NCBI RefSeq assembly: GCF_001021165.1
Contig: NZ_AZAY01000025.1
Location: 1 to 64,000, forward strand
Direction of reading: 5' to 3'
DNA length: 64,000 nucleotides
From: Marinitoga sp. 1197
Lineage (GTDB): Bacteria; Thermotogota; Thermotogae; Petrotogales; Petrotogaceae
The notes beneath the pieces are model-generated. The model did no database searches. It was not told the DNA's origin and saw nothing but the letters and a program-made list of their open reading frames with translations. Position 1 is the first letter of the stretch; each line of letters starts with the position of its first letter. Below, in pieces: positions 28,055 to 37,251 of this stretch. Position numbers and translations under genes: made by a program.

Positions 28055-28921
28055 TGCTTTTGATAAATTTATTTTAACATTTCTTATCCACAAATTTGCT
28101 GTTAAAGTTTTATAAGAATCACTGCCAAAAGTCCAGAAGATTATTCTAATGTATTTTACATCTTTATTATCAGTTATATCTTTAATATTAAAAGAAATAT
28201 GAAAATCGCTATTATTAGTTAAAGGCATAGGATTTATCCAAATATGCTCTTTAAATGGATGTTGAGATGAACTCCAAACAAAAGAAAATTTATCAATATT
28301 TTTTTTATCTTTATTTAAAAATGAAAAAATAATTCCTGCAGCGCTGTAAGTTTTTTCTGGTAAAACCTTACTTTTTGTTACCAAGCCCGCTATTTCAGCA
28401 GAAAAATCTACGAAAGAATTAATACCATATGGTAATTCGAAATCTTTATATAATGTGTTTTCTGAATATCCAGTTTTATGGATTTTATACCAGATTGTGT
28501 TGTTTAGTGTATCTAAGCCCATATAATTTGTGTCTTCTTGTCTCCCTCCAATTTTCCAATATTTAAAATCTTTAGGCATAAAATATTCAAACAAGTGGGA
28601 TTTTTCAAATAAATTAAGAGTAGTTTTTGTTTTAATAAAATTTCCATCAACAATTATTTCATCCGAAGATTTTATGTTCATATTACCTTCTTTTTGATAC
28701 ATTGAATTTATTGATTCTTTTATTCCATCTTTTATAATTATGATTCTTTTGTCTGAAATTTCTTGAATCTCTTTTTCCGGTGAAAAATATTTAAGTTCGT
28801 ATCCAGTTTGGTTGGAGTTTGATGAGCCTTTATATACCATGTTTCCTATGACATAATATGTTTCAGAAAAAATAAAACCAGATAGCAGTAATATAAGAAA
28901 TAATACAAAATCCTTTTTCAT
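28049..28921 (-). CDS. secreted protein of unknown function
   Basis: 290 residues. A signal peptide (MKKDFVLFLILLLSGFIFSE, cleavage near 20) is followed by a mostly beta protein. The C-terminal half resembles a carbohydrate-binding jelly roll only in general form (FELPYGINSFVDFSAEIAG, then KYIRIIFWTFGSD and TANLWIRNVKINL). No catalytic motif is seen. The ATG at 28921 is preferred over an upstream in-frame start because GGAGGGG lies 7 nt before it. The gene is transcribed alone, divergent from rng. Confidence 0.72.
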   Translation of the reverse strand: MKKDFVLFLILLLSGFIFSETYYVIGNMVYKGSSNSNQTGYELKYFSPEKEIQEISDKRIIIIKDGIKESINSMYQKEGNMNIKSSDEIIVDGNFIKTKTTLNLFEKSHLFEYFMPKDFKYWKIGGRQEDTNYMGLDTLNNTIWYKIHKTGYSENTLYKDFELPYGINSFVDFSAEIAGLVTKSKVLPEKTYSAAGIIFSFLNKDKKNIDKFSFVWSSSQHPFKEHIWINPMPLTNNSDFHISFNIKDITDNKDVKYIRIIFWTFGSDSYKTLTANLWIRNVKINLSKAK

Positions 28922-28997
28922 ATGCACCCCTCCTTGGAAAGTTCTCATTATCTTATCGTCTATTATATAAAAATATTTAATTTTAAAAAAAATTTTG

Positions 28998-29006
28998 TGA
29001 TATAAT
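28998..29006 (+). promoter_or_regulatory. extended -10 promoter of rng
   Basis: TGATATAAT 31 nt before the GTG start of the RNase G gene; the -35 region is AT-rich without a good box. Confidence 0.55.
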
Positions 29007-29037
29007 ATAATGAAAAAAATTTTATGTGGGTGATATT

Positions 29038-30450
29038 GTGAAAAAATCTCTTGTATTTAGCACATATTCTGAAGAAATACGCGTGGCAGTGCTTGAAGAT
29101 AATAAATTAATGGAAATATTTTTCGAAGATTTAGAAGCTGGAAAATTATCCGGAAAGATTTTTTTGGGTAGAATTGAAAATATAGTTCCTGCTTTAGAGT
29201 CTTTTTTTGTTAATATAGGAACTAAAAAAAATGGTTTTTTAAGATTTAAGGATACAACAATTGATCCGAATTCTCTGCGAAGAGGTTCATTCATCATTGT
29301 GCAGGTAAAAAAAGATGGGAATTCCAGAAAAGGTCCTCAATTAACTATGAGAATAGATATACCAGGAAGATATATTGTATATATGCCATTTGGTGAAAAT
29401 AGTATAGGTATTTCAAAAAAAATATATTCATCAAATGAGAAAGATAGACTGAGAGAAATTGGAGAAATATTAATTGAAACAGAAAGAGAAGGAATAATAT
29501 TTAGAACAAATTGTGAAAATGTAGATTTTGAAACTATAAAAAATGAATTCATTAATTTAAAAAAGATATGGAAAAATATACTCAATGATGTGAAGAAGTA
29601 TAATAAACCCATGTTATTATATGAAGATGAAGACTTTATTCAGTATATATTGAGAGAAAAACTTGATAACCATACATACGAAATAATAACAGATGATATT
29701 GAATTATTTAAAGAATTTAATAATTTAAAAAATGAATATTTTAATTTGAAAGTTAGAAAAGTCGATATAGATGCATTTGCATGGGCAGATATTTATAATC
29801 AATTGGATGATCTTTTTTCTCGAAAAATTGAACTTCCAAGCGGTGGTGTTATCACTATTGATAAAACTGAGGCTCTTACAGTGTTTGATGTTGATTCAGC
29901 AAGTAATGTTTTAGAAAAAAATGTTGAAAATACTTCATTTAAGACGAATTTAGAAGCTGCAAAAGAAATTGCGAGACAACTTAGACTTAGAAATATAGCA
30001 GGTATAATACTTATTGATTTTATAGATATGAAAGATAATAATCATAAAGAAGAAATAATAAATATATTTAGAGAAGAAACATTAAAAGATAAAGCGAGAA
30101 TTTCTATTTCTGGATTTACCAGATTAGGACTATTAGAGCTTTCCAGAAAGAGAACCACTCCTTCTATAGATGCTTTGTTATTTACTCAATGTCCGGTTTG
30201 TCAGGGAACAGGGAAAATTGCGTCTCCAAGAATCGTTTTTAGAAAAGCTCTAAAGGAGTTAGAGGAATCGTTATATGACTTGAAAAAGAAACATAATATA
30301 AAAGAAGTTTATATAAGTGTATATCATAATCTTTCCGGATATTTTACAAAAGAAAAGAAAAAAGAAATAGAAAAAAAATTTAATATAATTTTAGATATTG
30401 ATTTTAATTGGAATGATCCTAATTCGTATAACATCAGATACAGAAAATAG
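29038..30450 (+). CDS. rng: ribonuclease E/G family endoribonuclease
   Basis: RNase G-like enzyme of 470 residues with no long C-terminal scaffold. The S1 domain is near the N-terminus (GKIFLGRIENIVPALESFFVNIG, NGFLRF), the DNase I-like catalytic region holds FDVDSAS and LIDFIDMKD (acidic metal ligands), then SGFTRLGLLELSRKR, and the zinc link is CPVCQGTGKI. The start is GTG at 29038, just after GGTGAT, and an earlier in-frame GTG at 29026 lacks a Shine-Dalgarno. It sits ahead of the PfkB-like gene with a 13-nt gap. Confidence 0.94.
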   Translation: MKKSLVFSTYSEEIRVAVLEDNKLMEIFFEDLEAGKLSGKIFLGRIENIVPALESFFVNIGTKKNGFLRFKDTTIDPNSLRRGSFIIVQVKKDGNSRKGPQLTMRIDIPGRYIVYMPFGENSIGISKKIYSSNEKDRLREIGEILIETEREGIIFRTNCENVDFETIKNEFINLKKIWKNILNDVKKYNKPMLLYEDEDFIQYILREKLDNHTYEIITDDIELFKEFNNLKNEYFNLKVRKVDIDAFAWADIYNQLDDLFSRKIELPSGGVITIDKTEALTVFDVDSASNVLEKNVENTSFKTNLEAAKEIARQLRLRNIAGIILIDFIDMKDNNHKEEIINIFREETLKDKARISISGFTRLGLLELSRKRTTPSIDALLFTQCPVCQGTGKIASPRIVFRKALKELEESLYDLKKKHNIKEVYISVYHNLSGYFTKEKKKEIEKKFNIILDIDFNWNDPNSYNIRYRK

Positions 30451-30463
30451 TGGAGGAAATTTT

Positions 30464-31330
30464 ATGAGAATTCAATTTCAGATAAAAGAAAAAATGATTC
30501 CCATATTCGAAATAGAAAAAAATCATGATATATTAATTGTAGGTGGAATTGAAATATTTATAAAAAGTATTCTGAATATTCCCCATATATCTTTAGTCGT
30601 GAATGGAATTGGAACTAAAATAGCTATTCATTTAAAAAAAATAGGTTTATATCCAGTAATTTTTGACTTTTTGGGGAATGATGAATTTTTAGAATTAATA
30701 AACAGATATTTTGAACAAAATGAAATAAATCTTTTTTTTTCAAGGCAACCTTATGGAACTAAACGAGTTTTAAAAATTTTAGATAAAGGTGAAGAATTGG
30801 TATATAAAGATTTTAGAAATATAGAAAAATTGGATTACAATTCTTCTATAAATATACTTGCTGATATATATAAAGAAGTAAAGAGTGTTTATTTAATATT
30901 GCAAAATTGGGATACAAATATAGTCAGAAATATTAAATTAATGGGTAAATTTTTATTTCTTGATTTTGAAGAAAGCTTGATTGTTCCAGAAAAAAAAGAA
31001 ATATTTGGAGACTTTATTTTTACAAATGAAAATATAAAACTTACAGATAATATACATTATTTATATAAAGTAACATTTAAAAAAGATGGAAAAATAAAAT
31101 TTGAATTTTCAGAAGAATCATGGGAAATTATACCTTTTTCACAAAAAAAAGAATTTTTGTTTGAAGCAAAATGTGCATTTAAAAGTATTGTTATCAGTTC
31201 TCTTTTTGATGGTAAATCATTAAAAGATGTTTTGCTTTTAGGAAATATTGCTTATTCATATGCCTTAGAAAATAAGGGGAAAATGATTTCAAAAATACAA
31301 TTATTTGAAGAATATTATAAATTAAAATAA
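30464..31330 (+). CDS. divergent PfkB/ribokinase-fold protein, probably not a kinase
   Basis: 288 residues with the outline of a ribokinase. NGIGTKIAIHLKKIGLYPVIFDFLGNDEF matches the usual G..N.A..L..LG......G.D pattern, RVLKILDKGEELVYKDFRN the strand lid, and a C-terminal AFKSIVISSLFDGKSLKDVLLLGNIAYSYAL the ATP-site end. The catalytic GAGD is replaced by EAKCAF, so phosphotransfer looks unlikely. The start follows GGAGG by 8 nt. Function unknown; the link to RNase G suggests co-expression only. Confidence 0.55.
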   Translation: MRIQFQIKEKMIPIFEIEKNHDILIVGGIEIFIKSILNIPHISLVVNGIGTKIAIHLKKIGLYPVIFDFLGNDEFLELINRYFEQNEINLFFSRQPYGTKRVLKILDKGEELVYKDFRNIEKLDYNSSINILADIYKEVKSVYLILQNWDTNIVRNIKLMGKFLFLDFEESLIVPEKKEIFGDFIFTNENIKLTDNIHYLYKVTFKKDGKIKFEFSEESWEIIPFSQKKEFLFEAKCAFKSIVISSLFDGKSLKDVLLLGNIAYSYALENKGKMISKIQLFEEYYKLK

Positions 31331-31352
31331 GAGGGAAATCCCTCTTATTTTA
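31324..31352. terminator. bidirectional terminator between convergent genes
   Basis: A 12-bp stem AAAATAAGAGGG / CCCTCTTATTTT with loop AAAT, between the PfkB-like gene and the minus-strand esterase. Confidence 0.85.
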
Positions 31353-31360
31353 AATAAATT

Positions 31361-32131
31361 TTAAATAAAAAATTTGATTACTTCATTAGCTACTACTTCT
31401 TTTTCAACATCATCTACAACAACATGACCGCTTTCTTCAAGAATTATTGTCTTTACAATATCAGAATTTATATTGTTTTTTATTATATCTTTAACCTTTA
31501 ATGGAACAGTATTGTCTTTTTTTGAGACAATTATTAAAGTGTCACTTTTTACTTTATTCATCCTCTTTTTAGCTAACTTTTGTAATTTATACAAATCAGC
31601 ACCTTTCGAAGGAAAATTATAAGTCCAATATTCTTTAGTTAATTTTTTCAGACAATCATCGTTATATACCTCTCTTTTTTTTCTTTTGATTTTCTTTGTG
31701 AATAATTTTATTATTGGAGTTAGCTTTAATCTCCAATCTGTAGCTTCTATTGCTGGGGCTGCCAATACTATTTTTTCTGGAGTAAATTGTGAAGCCAATA
31801 ATAGGGTTAATACTCCTCCCATGGATAATCCCAAAACATACACTTTCTTATATGTTGTTTTTAATTCAATATATGAATCAACTACTTGCCTTAACCAATC
31901 TCTCCATGTACTATTGAGGAAATCAGTTGAATTTGTCCCATGTCCTGGTAATCTTGGAATATATACAGTATAACCGGCTTTATTTAATCTTTTTCCAATA
32001 TATTGCATATTGTGAGGTGAACCGGTAAAACCGTGTATTATTAATACCGCAATATCGCTACCTTTTAAAAATATAGAATTAAAGTCAGAACATAAAATTT
32101 CAGTATCTTTAGATATATTATCCAGAAACAT
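31361..32131 (-). CDS. alpha/beta hydrolase, carboxylesterase/monoacylglycerol lipase type
   Basis: 256-residue esterase of the Est30/YvaK type. The oxyanion motif is IIHGFTGSPHNM, the nucleophile is in VLGLSMGGVL (Ser near 98), the acid in ISKKDNTVPLKV-like SKKDNTV, and the His in EESGHVVV near the end. No signal peptide, so cytoplasmic. Members hydrolyse short acyl esters. It is a single gene with its own promoter, convergent with the PfkB-like gene. Confidence 0.92.
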   Translation of the reverse strand: MFLDNISKDTEILCSDFNSIFLKGSDIAVLIIHGFTGSPHNMQYIGKRLNKAGYTVYIPRLPGHGTNSTDFLNSTWRDWLRQVVDSYIELKTTYKKVYVLGLSMGGVLTLLLASQFTPEKIVLAAPAIEATDWRLKLTPIIKLFTKKIKRKKREVYNDDCLKKLTKEYWTYNFPSKGADLYKLQKLAKKRMNKVKSDTLIIVSKKDNTVPLKVKDIIKNNINSDIVKTIILEESGHVVVDDVEKEVVANEVIKFFI

Positions 32132-32244
32132 AAAACACCCCCATTCACAATACTTTGTATTTATTATATCATTTTTCTAAAGTTTTTAAAATAATAAACG
32201 ATATATAATCTGAAAAAATTGATTGCTTTTGAAGAGATTTAAAA

Positions 32245-32272
32245 TTAAAGTATATAAAAAAACAGTCGAAAT
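32245..32272 (+). promoter_or_regulatory. sigma-28 promoter of flagellin gene 1
   Basis: TTAAAG with 15 nt between TAAA and GTCGAAAT, fitting the flagellar sigma pattern TAAA-N15-GCCGATAA. The same promoter appears before flagellin 2. Confidence 0.8.
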
Positions 32273-32297
32273 AAATAATGATGGGAAGTAAATAATA

Positions 32298-32315
32298 TTT
32301 CACACGGAGGTGAAA
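32298..32315 (+). promoter_or_regulatory. GGA-loop hairpin over the flagellin 1 Shine-Dalgarno (CsrA-site-like)
   Basis: TTTCAC and GTGAAA form a 6-bp stem presenting ACGGAG, part of the Shine-Dalgarno GGAGGTG, in the loop. This matches the shape of CsrA-binding sites. The hairpin lies 3 nt before the ATG. Confidence 0.6.
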
Positions 32316-32317
32316 TT

Positions 32318-33493
32318 ATGAGGATTTATCACAACATGGAAGCTTTAAACGCATGGAGAACCCTTAACACTGTTAAAGGAGAGATGGGAAAATCTTTAGA
32401 AAAACTTTCTTCAGGTTTAAGAATTAACAGAGCAGCAGATGATGCGGCAGGTTTGGCTATCTCTGAAAAAATGAGGAATCAGGTTAAAGGTTTAGACACC
32501 GCAGTTAGAAATGCTCAAGATGCAATTTCGATGATTCAAACAGCAGAAGGTGGAATGGATGAAATACATTCTATATTAAAGCGTATGAGAGAGCTTGCTG
32601 TTCAAGCATCAACAGATACAAACACAGATGCTGACAGGGTGCAATTACAAAACGAATTTACAGAATTAAGAGATGAAATCAACAGAATAGCAAAGACAAC
32701 ACAATTTAACACAAAGAATTTATTGGATGGTTCATTAAAAGAAACAAGAAAAGCTGATGCTAAAATCGTTTCTCCTGGTTCCGCACATTTTTATGTTGAT
32801 GCATTTACTTCTTCTATTCAAACAAGTGGTAATATCATTATAGAAGTTGGGCAATTTAGTAATGCAGCAACCTCACAATTAGAAGTAAAAGTAACATTAA
32901 TAACAGCTGGTGGAACTACTGTATCAACTACAACAGTTGGCAATGGTAGTATAGCTATAGGTGGTGTATCTATAAAATGGGATACAGATCAAATAGCAAC
33001 TATCGATGATTTTGGTGGAACATTGGCAAAAGGAACGAAAGTGGATGGTGGTGCTGTAGCGGTATTTGGGCAAGTAACTGCTGGAACTAATGGAGTTGAT
33101 CCTTTAAATTACCATATTGGAGCTAATGAAGGTCAAGTTATTAGTCTTGGTTTTGAAAGTATGAAAGCTGATGATATTGGCATTACAACGGGAATTAAAA
33201 TAGATTCACAAAGTGATGCTGAATTTGCTGTAAGTGCTATTGATGCCGCTGTATATAAAGTATCAGCATTTAGGTCAAAGTTAGGTGCTGCACAAAACAG
33301 GCTTGAACATACAATTAAAAACTTAGGTGTAGCTTCTGAGAACTTAACCGCAGCCGAATCGAGAATTAGAGACGCAGATATGGCGAAGGTTATGGCGGAA
33401 TATACAAGACAACAAATACTTATGCAATCTGGTACTGCAATGTTATCTCAGGCAAATCAGTTACCTCAACAGGTTTTACAATTATTAAGATAA
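32318..33493 (+). CDS. fliC: flagellin, tandem copy 1
   Basis: Flagellar filament subunit of 391 residues. The N-terminal D0/D1 (MRIYHNMEALNAWRTL, SSGLRINRAADDAAGLAISE) and C-terminal helix (ENLTAAESRIRDADMAKVMAEY) are standard; residues about 150-260 form a variable surface domain. It should be exported by the flagellar type III system with FliS and FliW, which are not or only partly encoded here. Residues 1-144 are identical to copy 2. It ends at its own terminator, so each copy is a single-gene unit. Confidence 0.97.
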   Translation: MRIYHNMEALNAWRTLNTVKGEMGKSLEKLSSGLRINRAADDAAGLAISEKMRNQVKGLDTAVRNAQDAISMIQTAEGGMDEIHSILKRMRELAVQASTDTNTDADRVQLQNEFTELRDEINRIAKTTQFNTKNLLDGSLKETRKADAKIVSPGSAHFYVDAFTSSIQTSGNIIIEVGQFSNAATSQLEVKVTLITAGGTTVSTTTVGNGSIAIGGVSIKWDTDQIATIDDFGGTLAKGTKVDGGAVAVFGQVTAGTNGVDPLNYHIGANEGQVISLGFESMKADDIGITTGIKIDSQSDAEFAVSAIDAAVYKVSAFRSKLGAAQNRLEHTIKNLGVASENLTAAESRIRDADMAKVMAEYTRQQILMQSGTAMLSQANQLPQQVLQLLR

Positions 33494-33501
33494 TTTTAAA
33501 A

Positions 33502-33530
33502 AAGGGGCATAATGCCCCTTAATTTTTTTT
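33502..33530 (+). terminator. terminator of flagellin 1
   Basis: AAGGGGCAT / ATGCCCCTT stem followed by AATTTTTTTT. Confidence 0.9.
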
Positions 33531-33546
33531 AAGAGTATTTTTAAAA

Positions 33547-33574
33547 TTAAAGTATATAAAAAAACAGTCGAAAT
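33547..33574 (+). promoter_or_regulatory. sigma-28 promoter of flagellin gene 2
   Basis: TTAAAG and GTCGAAAT with the same 15-nt spacing as copy 1. The whole leader to the ATG, about 80 nt, differs from copy 1 at two positions. Confidence 0.8.
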
Positions 33575-33599
33575 AAATAATGATGGGAAGTAAGTAATA

Positions 33600-33617
33600 T
33601 TTCACACGGAGGTGGAA
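33600..33617 (+). promoter_or_regulatory. GGA-loop hairpin over the flagellin 2 Shine-Dalgarno (CsrA-site-like)
   Basis: TTTCAC pairs with GTGGAA, the A-to-G change giving a G-U pair, and the loop is again ACGGAG. The stem is therefore kept despite one of the only two leader differences between the copies. Confidence 0.55.
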
Positions 33618-33619
33618 TT

Positions 33620-34804
33620 ATGAGGATTTATCACAACATGGAAGCTTTAAACGCATGGAGAACCCTTAACACTGTTAAAGGAGAGATGGGAAAATCTTTA
33701 GAAAAACTTTCTTCAGGTTTAAGAATTAACAGAGCAGCAGATGATGCGGCAGGTTTGGCTATCTCTGAAAAAATGAGGAATCAGGTTAAAGGTTTAGACA
33801 CAGCAGTTAGAAATGCTCAAGATGCAATTTCGATGATTCAAACAGCAGAAGGTGGAATGGATGAAATACATTCTATATTAAAGCGTATGAGAGAGCTTGC
33901 TGTTCAAGCATCAACAGATACAAACACAGATGCTGACAGGGTGCAATTACAAAACGAATTTACAGAATTAAGAGACGAAATCAACAGAATAGCAAAGACA
34001 ACGCAATTTAACACAAAGAATTTATTGGATGGCTCATTAAAAGAAACAAGAGATGCAGAAGCTAAATTGGTATCTCCAGGTTCCGCGCATTTTGCAGTTG
34101 GGAAAACTGGTACTACTTTAGCCAATGGTAATATCATTATAGAGGTTGGACAATTTACTGGATCCGCTGCAAGTACTTTAGAAGTAAAAGCAACTCTAAT
34201 AACAGCTGGTGGCTCTTCTTCGTGGACTACAAATGTTAATGCTGGATCAATTTCGGTTACAGTTGGTAGTGCTGCAGTAAGTATTACTTGGGATACTAAC
34301 CAGATTGCTTCAATTGATGATTTTGGTGGAACATTGGCAAAAGGAACGAAAGTGGATGGTGGTGCTGTAGCGGTATTTGGGCAAGTAACTGCTGGAGCTA
34401 ATGGAGTTAATCCTTTAAATTATCATATTGGAGCTAATGAAGGTCAAGTTATTAATATTGGTTTTGAAAGTATGAAAGCTGACGATATTGGCATTACAAC
34501 GGGAATTAAAATAGATTCACAAAGTGATGCTGAATTTGCTGTAAGTGCTATTGATGCTGCTGTATATAAAGTATCAGCATTTAGGTCAAAGTTAGGTGCT
34601 GCACAAAACAGACTTGAACATACAATTAAGAATTTAGGTGTAGCTTCTGAGAACTTAACTGCTGCAGAATCAAGAATTAGAGATGCAGATATGGCAAAGG
34701 TTATGGCAGAATATACAAGACAACAAATACTTATGCAATCTGGTACTGCAATGTTATCTCAGGCAAATCAGTTACCTCAACAGGTTTTACAATTATTAAG
34801 ATAA
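33620..34804 (+). CDS. fliC: flagellin, tandem copy 2
   Basis: 394-residue paralogue of the preceding gene. The first 144 residues and the last about 130 are almost the same as copy 1; the central domain (about 150-265) is diverged, for example SSSWTTNVNAGSISVTVG against TTVSTTTVGNGSIAIGG. Such mosaic similarity is typical of tandem flagellins kept alike at the ends by recombination or export and assembly constraints. It has its own sigma-28 promoter, GGA-loop leader and terminator. Confidence 0.97.
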   Translation: MRIYHNMEALNAWRTLNTVKGEMGKSLEKLSSGLRINRAADDAAGLAISEKMRNQVKGLDTAVRNAQDAISMIQTAEGGMDEIHSILKRMRELAVQASTDTNTDADRVQLQNEFTELRDEINRIAKTTQFNTKNLLDGSLKETRDAEAKLVSPGSAHFAVGKTGTTLANGNIIIEVGQFTGSAASTLEVKATLITAGGSSSWTTNVNAGSISVTVGSAAVSITWDTNQIASIDDFGGTLAKGTKVDGGAVAVFGQVTAGANGVNPLNYHIGANEGQVINIGFESMKADDIGITTGIKIDSQSDAEFAVSAIDAAVYKVSAFRSKLGAAQNRLEHTIKNLGVASENLTAAESRIRDADMAKVMAEYTRQQILMQSGTAMLSQANQLPQQVLQLLR

Positions 34805-34813
34805 TAAAATAAT

Positions 34814-34840
34814 AAAAAGAGGGCATAGCCCTCTTTTTAT
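34814..34840. terminator. bidirectional terminator after flagellin 2 and secF
   Basis: AAAAAGAGGGC / GCCCTCTTTTT with loop ATA, with T runs on both strands. It ends the plus-strand flagellin and can also end the minus-strand secF transcript. Confidence 0.9.
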
Positions 34841-34913
34841 TATTTGACCATGTATAATAAAAAAGATTCTTCTACAAAAATAAAGTATTATTAAGAAATT
34901 GATTTTATATTTA

Positions 34914-35822
34914 TTAATAAACTTTTGCCTTTTTTATCCAGCCAATAACAATTGGACTTGCAATATAAAGTGAGGAATAAGTTCCAACAACAACACCAAC
35001 AGCTAAACCGAAAGCAAACGGAGCTATGGCTTTTCCACCCCAAATTAAAATTGGCAATACTACAAGAAATGTTGTAAATGATGTATTAATTGATCTAACT
35101 ATAACTTCATTGATACTTGTATTAACAATTTCTTCTATACTTTTTTTGCCTCTTAATTTTTTCATATTTTCTCTTATTTTATCATATACAACTATAGTAT
35201 CATTTAATGAATATCCAGCAAGAGTCAAAAATGCTGCAATAGCTGCTACATTTATTTCAATATTAAATATAGAGTAAAATCCCATTGTAATTATTATGTC
35301 ATGAGCTAAAGCTAAGATAGCACCAACACCAAATGAAAATTTAAATCTTAATGTGATATAAGCTAATAATAAAACTAATGAAATAATAACAGCATACCAT
35401 GCATATGATTTTATTTCTTCTGCAGCATAACCTGAAACATCGTTAAATTCTAAAAAGTCTATTTTTATATTTTTTTCAGAAAAATTTTCTTTCATTGAAT
35501 TAATTAAATTTTCTTTTAAAGCAGTTGATCCTGATAACGATTCTTTTAAAACAACAGAATATTGAAATAATTTAGAATTTTCAACATTCAAATTTTTAAG
35601 TTTTGCAATTTTTGCCGTTGCATAATCGGATTTTATAGAACTCAATATATTTCTAATTTCATTTATGTTTACTTCTTTATCTGAAGAAATTACAAATTCT
35701 GTTCCACCTGCAAAATCAACACCAAGATTAAAACCTTTTGTAAAAACAAAAATTAAACTTGTAATTATCAACAATAATGAAAGTAATATAAAAAATTTTC
35801 TTTTACCTACAAAATCGATCAT
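34914..35822 (-). CDS. secF: protein translocase subunit SecF
   Basis: 302-residue six-helix partner of SecD, which drives late steps of Sec export with the proton gradient. FNLGVDFAGGTEF follows the first helix, then a periplasmic loop; the membrane core has SLNDTIVVYDKIRENM and IVRSINTSFTTFLVVLPILI. Its start overlaps the secD stop by 4 nt. Confidence 0.97.
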   Translation of the reverse strand: MIDFVGKRKFFILLSLLLIITSLIFVFTKGFNLGVDFAGGTEFVISSDKEVNINEIRNILSSIKSDYATAKIAKLKNLNVENSKLFQYSVVLKESLSGSTALKENLINSMKENFSEKNIKIDFLEFNDVSGYAAEEIKSYAWYAVIISLVLLLAYITLRFKFSFGVGAILALAHDIIITMGFYSIFNIEINVAAIAAFLTLAGYSLNDTIVVYDKIRENMKKLRGKKSIEEIVNTSINEVIVRSINTSFTTFLVVLPILIWGGKAIAPFAFGLAVGVVVGTYSSLYIASPIVIGWIKKAKVY

Positions 35823-37231
35823 TTTTTTCCCTCCTCAACAGCCACTTTTTGATATTTTTTAACATTGACTAGATGACTTGTGGACTCAAGAATAGCCCTT
35901 GATACAACTAAATTCGTAAACATACTTCCTAAAACACCTATAATCAATGTTATTGCAAAACCTCTTACTGTACCTGTTGCGAAGTAATACAATACAACAC
36001 CCGCTAATACGGTTGTCAGATTTGCATCAAAAAGTGTCCAGAATGCTTTATCAAAACCAAATCTAACGGCTGTTAAAGGAGGCCTACCATGTCTTAATTC
36101 TTCTTTTATCCTTTCATAAATAATAACATTACCATCAACCGTTGTACCAAAAGTTAAAATAATACCAGCTAAACCAGGTAAAGTTAAAATTGCATGTGTT
36201 CCCGCCAATACTCCAAGGAGTAAAGTTGAATTAAATAATAATGCAATATCTGCTACTACACCCATCCAACCATAGAAAATAATCATATAAACCATAACAA
36301 CAACTAATCCTAACAAACCAGCTTTTACAATAGTTTCAACAACATCTCTTCCTAACGTTGGACCTGTTGTTCTTTCCTGGAATTTGACTAAATCAACAGG
36401 CAAATTACCAGCTTTAATTAATGCTGCAACATTTCGAGCTTCTTCGATAGTTTGAATTCCTTCTATTACTGCTGAATTGCTAGTAATCTTTTGATTAATA
36501 ACAGGAGCTATAATAACTTTATTATCTAATATTATTGCCAATCTCTTTCCAACTAAATTACCAGTTATCAATTCAAATCTTTTACTACCCTGAGAGTTGA
36601 ACTTTAGATTTACTAAAAATCCTTTTTTCCTTGTGTTTATATCAGCATTAGCATCTATTACTTCAGCTCCTGTAAATTCAAAAGGTTCTTTACCGAAAGT
36701 AAAATATTTTTTTATTTTATACCATGTTGTTTCATCATATAAATCTCTGACATAATCATATAAAGGCTCATCTTTACCATTTATAACCACATATTTATTT
36801 CTTTTAACTTCTGGTTTTATATCGGATGTTTGAACTTCGATCACTTCAGCAAAATAAAGTTTTCCTCTACTACCGATTAACTTTTCTGCAGTTTCAATAT
36901 CAGTAATTCCAGGAATTTCAACACGAACTCTGATTTTATTTCCGCTAACAACTTTTGATACAACAGCTTCAGTGTATCCTGCAGCATCTAACCTTTTTCT
37001 CAATACAAGAATAACATTATCTATAATTTCATTTGGATCTGTACCTTCATCGAGTTTCATATTATATTCCAACATACTACCGCCTTTAATATCCAGCCCG
37101 AGTTTAATATTAGAAAAGTACTTAAAAATTCCAGTATTTTCACTTGCTGTTTTCGATGGCCAAAAAAATAACAATAATGCGGTTAGTATAACTACTACAG
37201 AAATAATTACTCTAACTTTGTGTGCTTTCAC
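35819..37231 (-). CDS. secD: protein translocase subunit SecD
   Basis: 470-residue SecD. After the first helix the family motif IKLGLDIKGGSMLEYNM appears, then the P1 domain including IRVRVEIPGITDIETAEKLIG, and the membrane part has TFGTTVDGNVIIYERIKEEL. The P1 domain seems shorter than in E. coli (615 residues), as in other thermophiles. It lies between yajC (20 nt) and secF (4-nt overlap). Confidence 0.97.
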   Translation of the reverse strand: MKAHKVRVIISVVVILTALLLFFWPSKTASENTGIFKYFSNIKLGLDIKGGSMLEYNMKLDEGTDPNEIIDNVILVLRKRLDAAGYTEAVVSKVVSGNKIRVRVEIPGITDIETAEKLIGSRGKLYFAEVIEVQTSDIKPEVKRNKYVVINGKDEPLYDYVRDLYDETTWYKIKKYFTFGKEPFEFTGAEVIDANADINTRKKGFLVNLKFNSQGSKRFELITGNLVGKRLAIILDNKVIIAPVINQKITSNSAVIEGIQTIEEARNVAALIKAGNLPVDLVKFQERTTGPTLGRDVVETIVKAGLLGLVVVMVYMIIFYGWMGVVADIALLFNSTLLLGVLAGTHAILTLPGLAGIILTFGTTVDGNVIIYERIKEELRHGRPPLTAVRFGFDKAFWTLFDANLTTVLAGVVLYYFATGTVRGFAITLIIGVLGSMFTNLVVSRAILESTSHLVNVKKYQKVAVEEGKK

Positions 37232-37251
37232 AAAACCAACCCCCTTGAATA

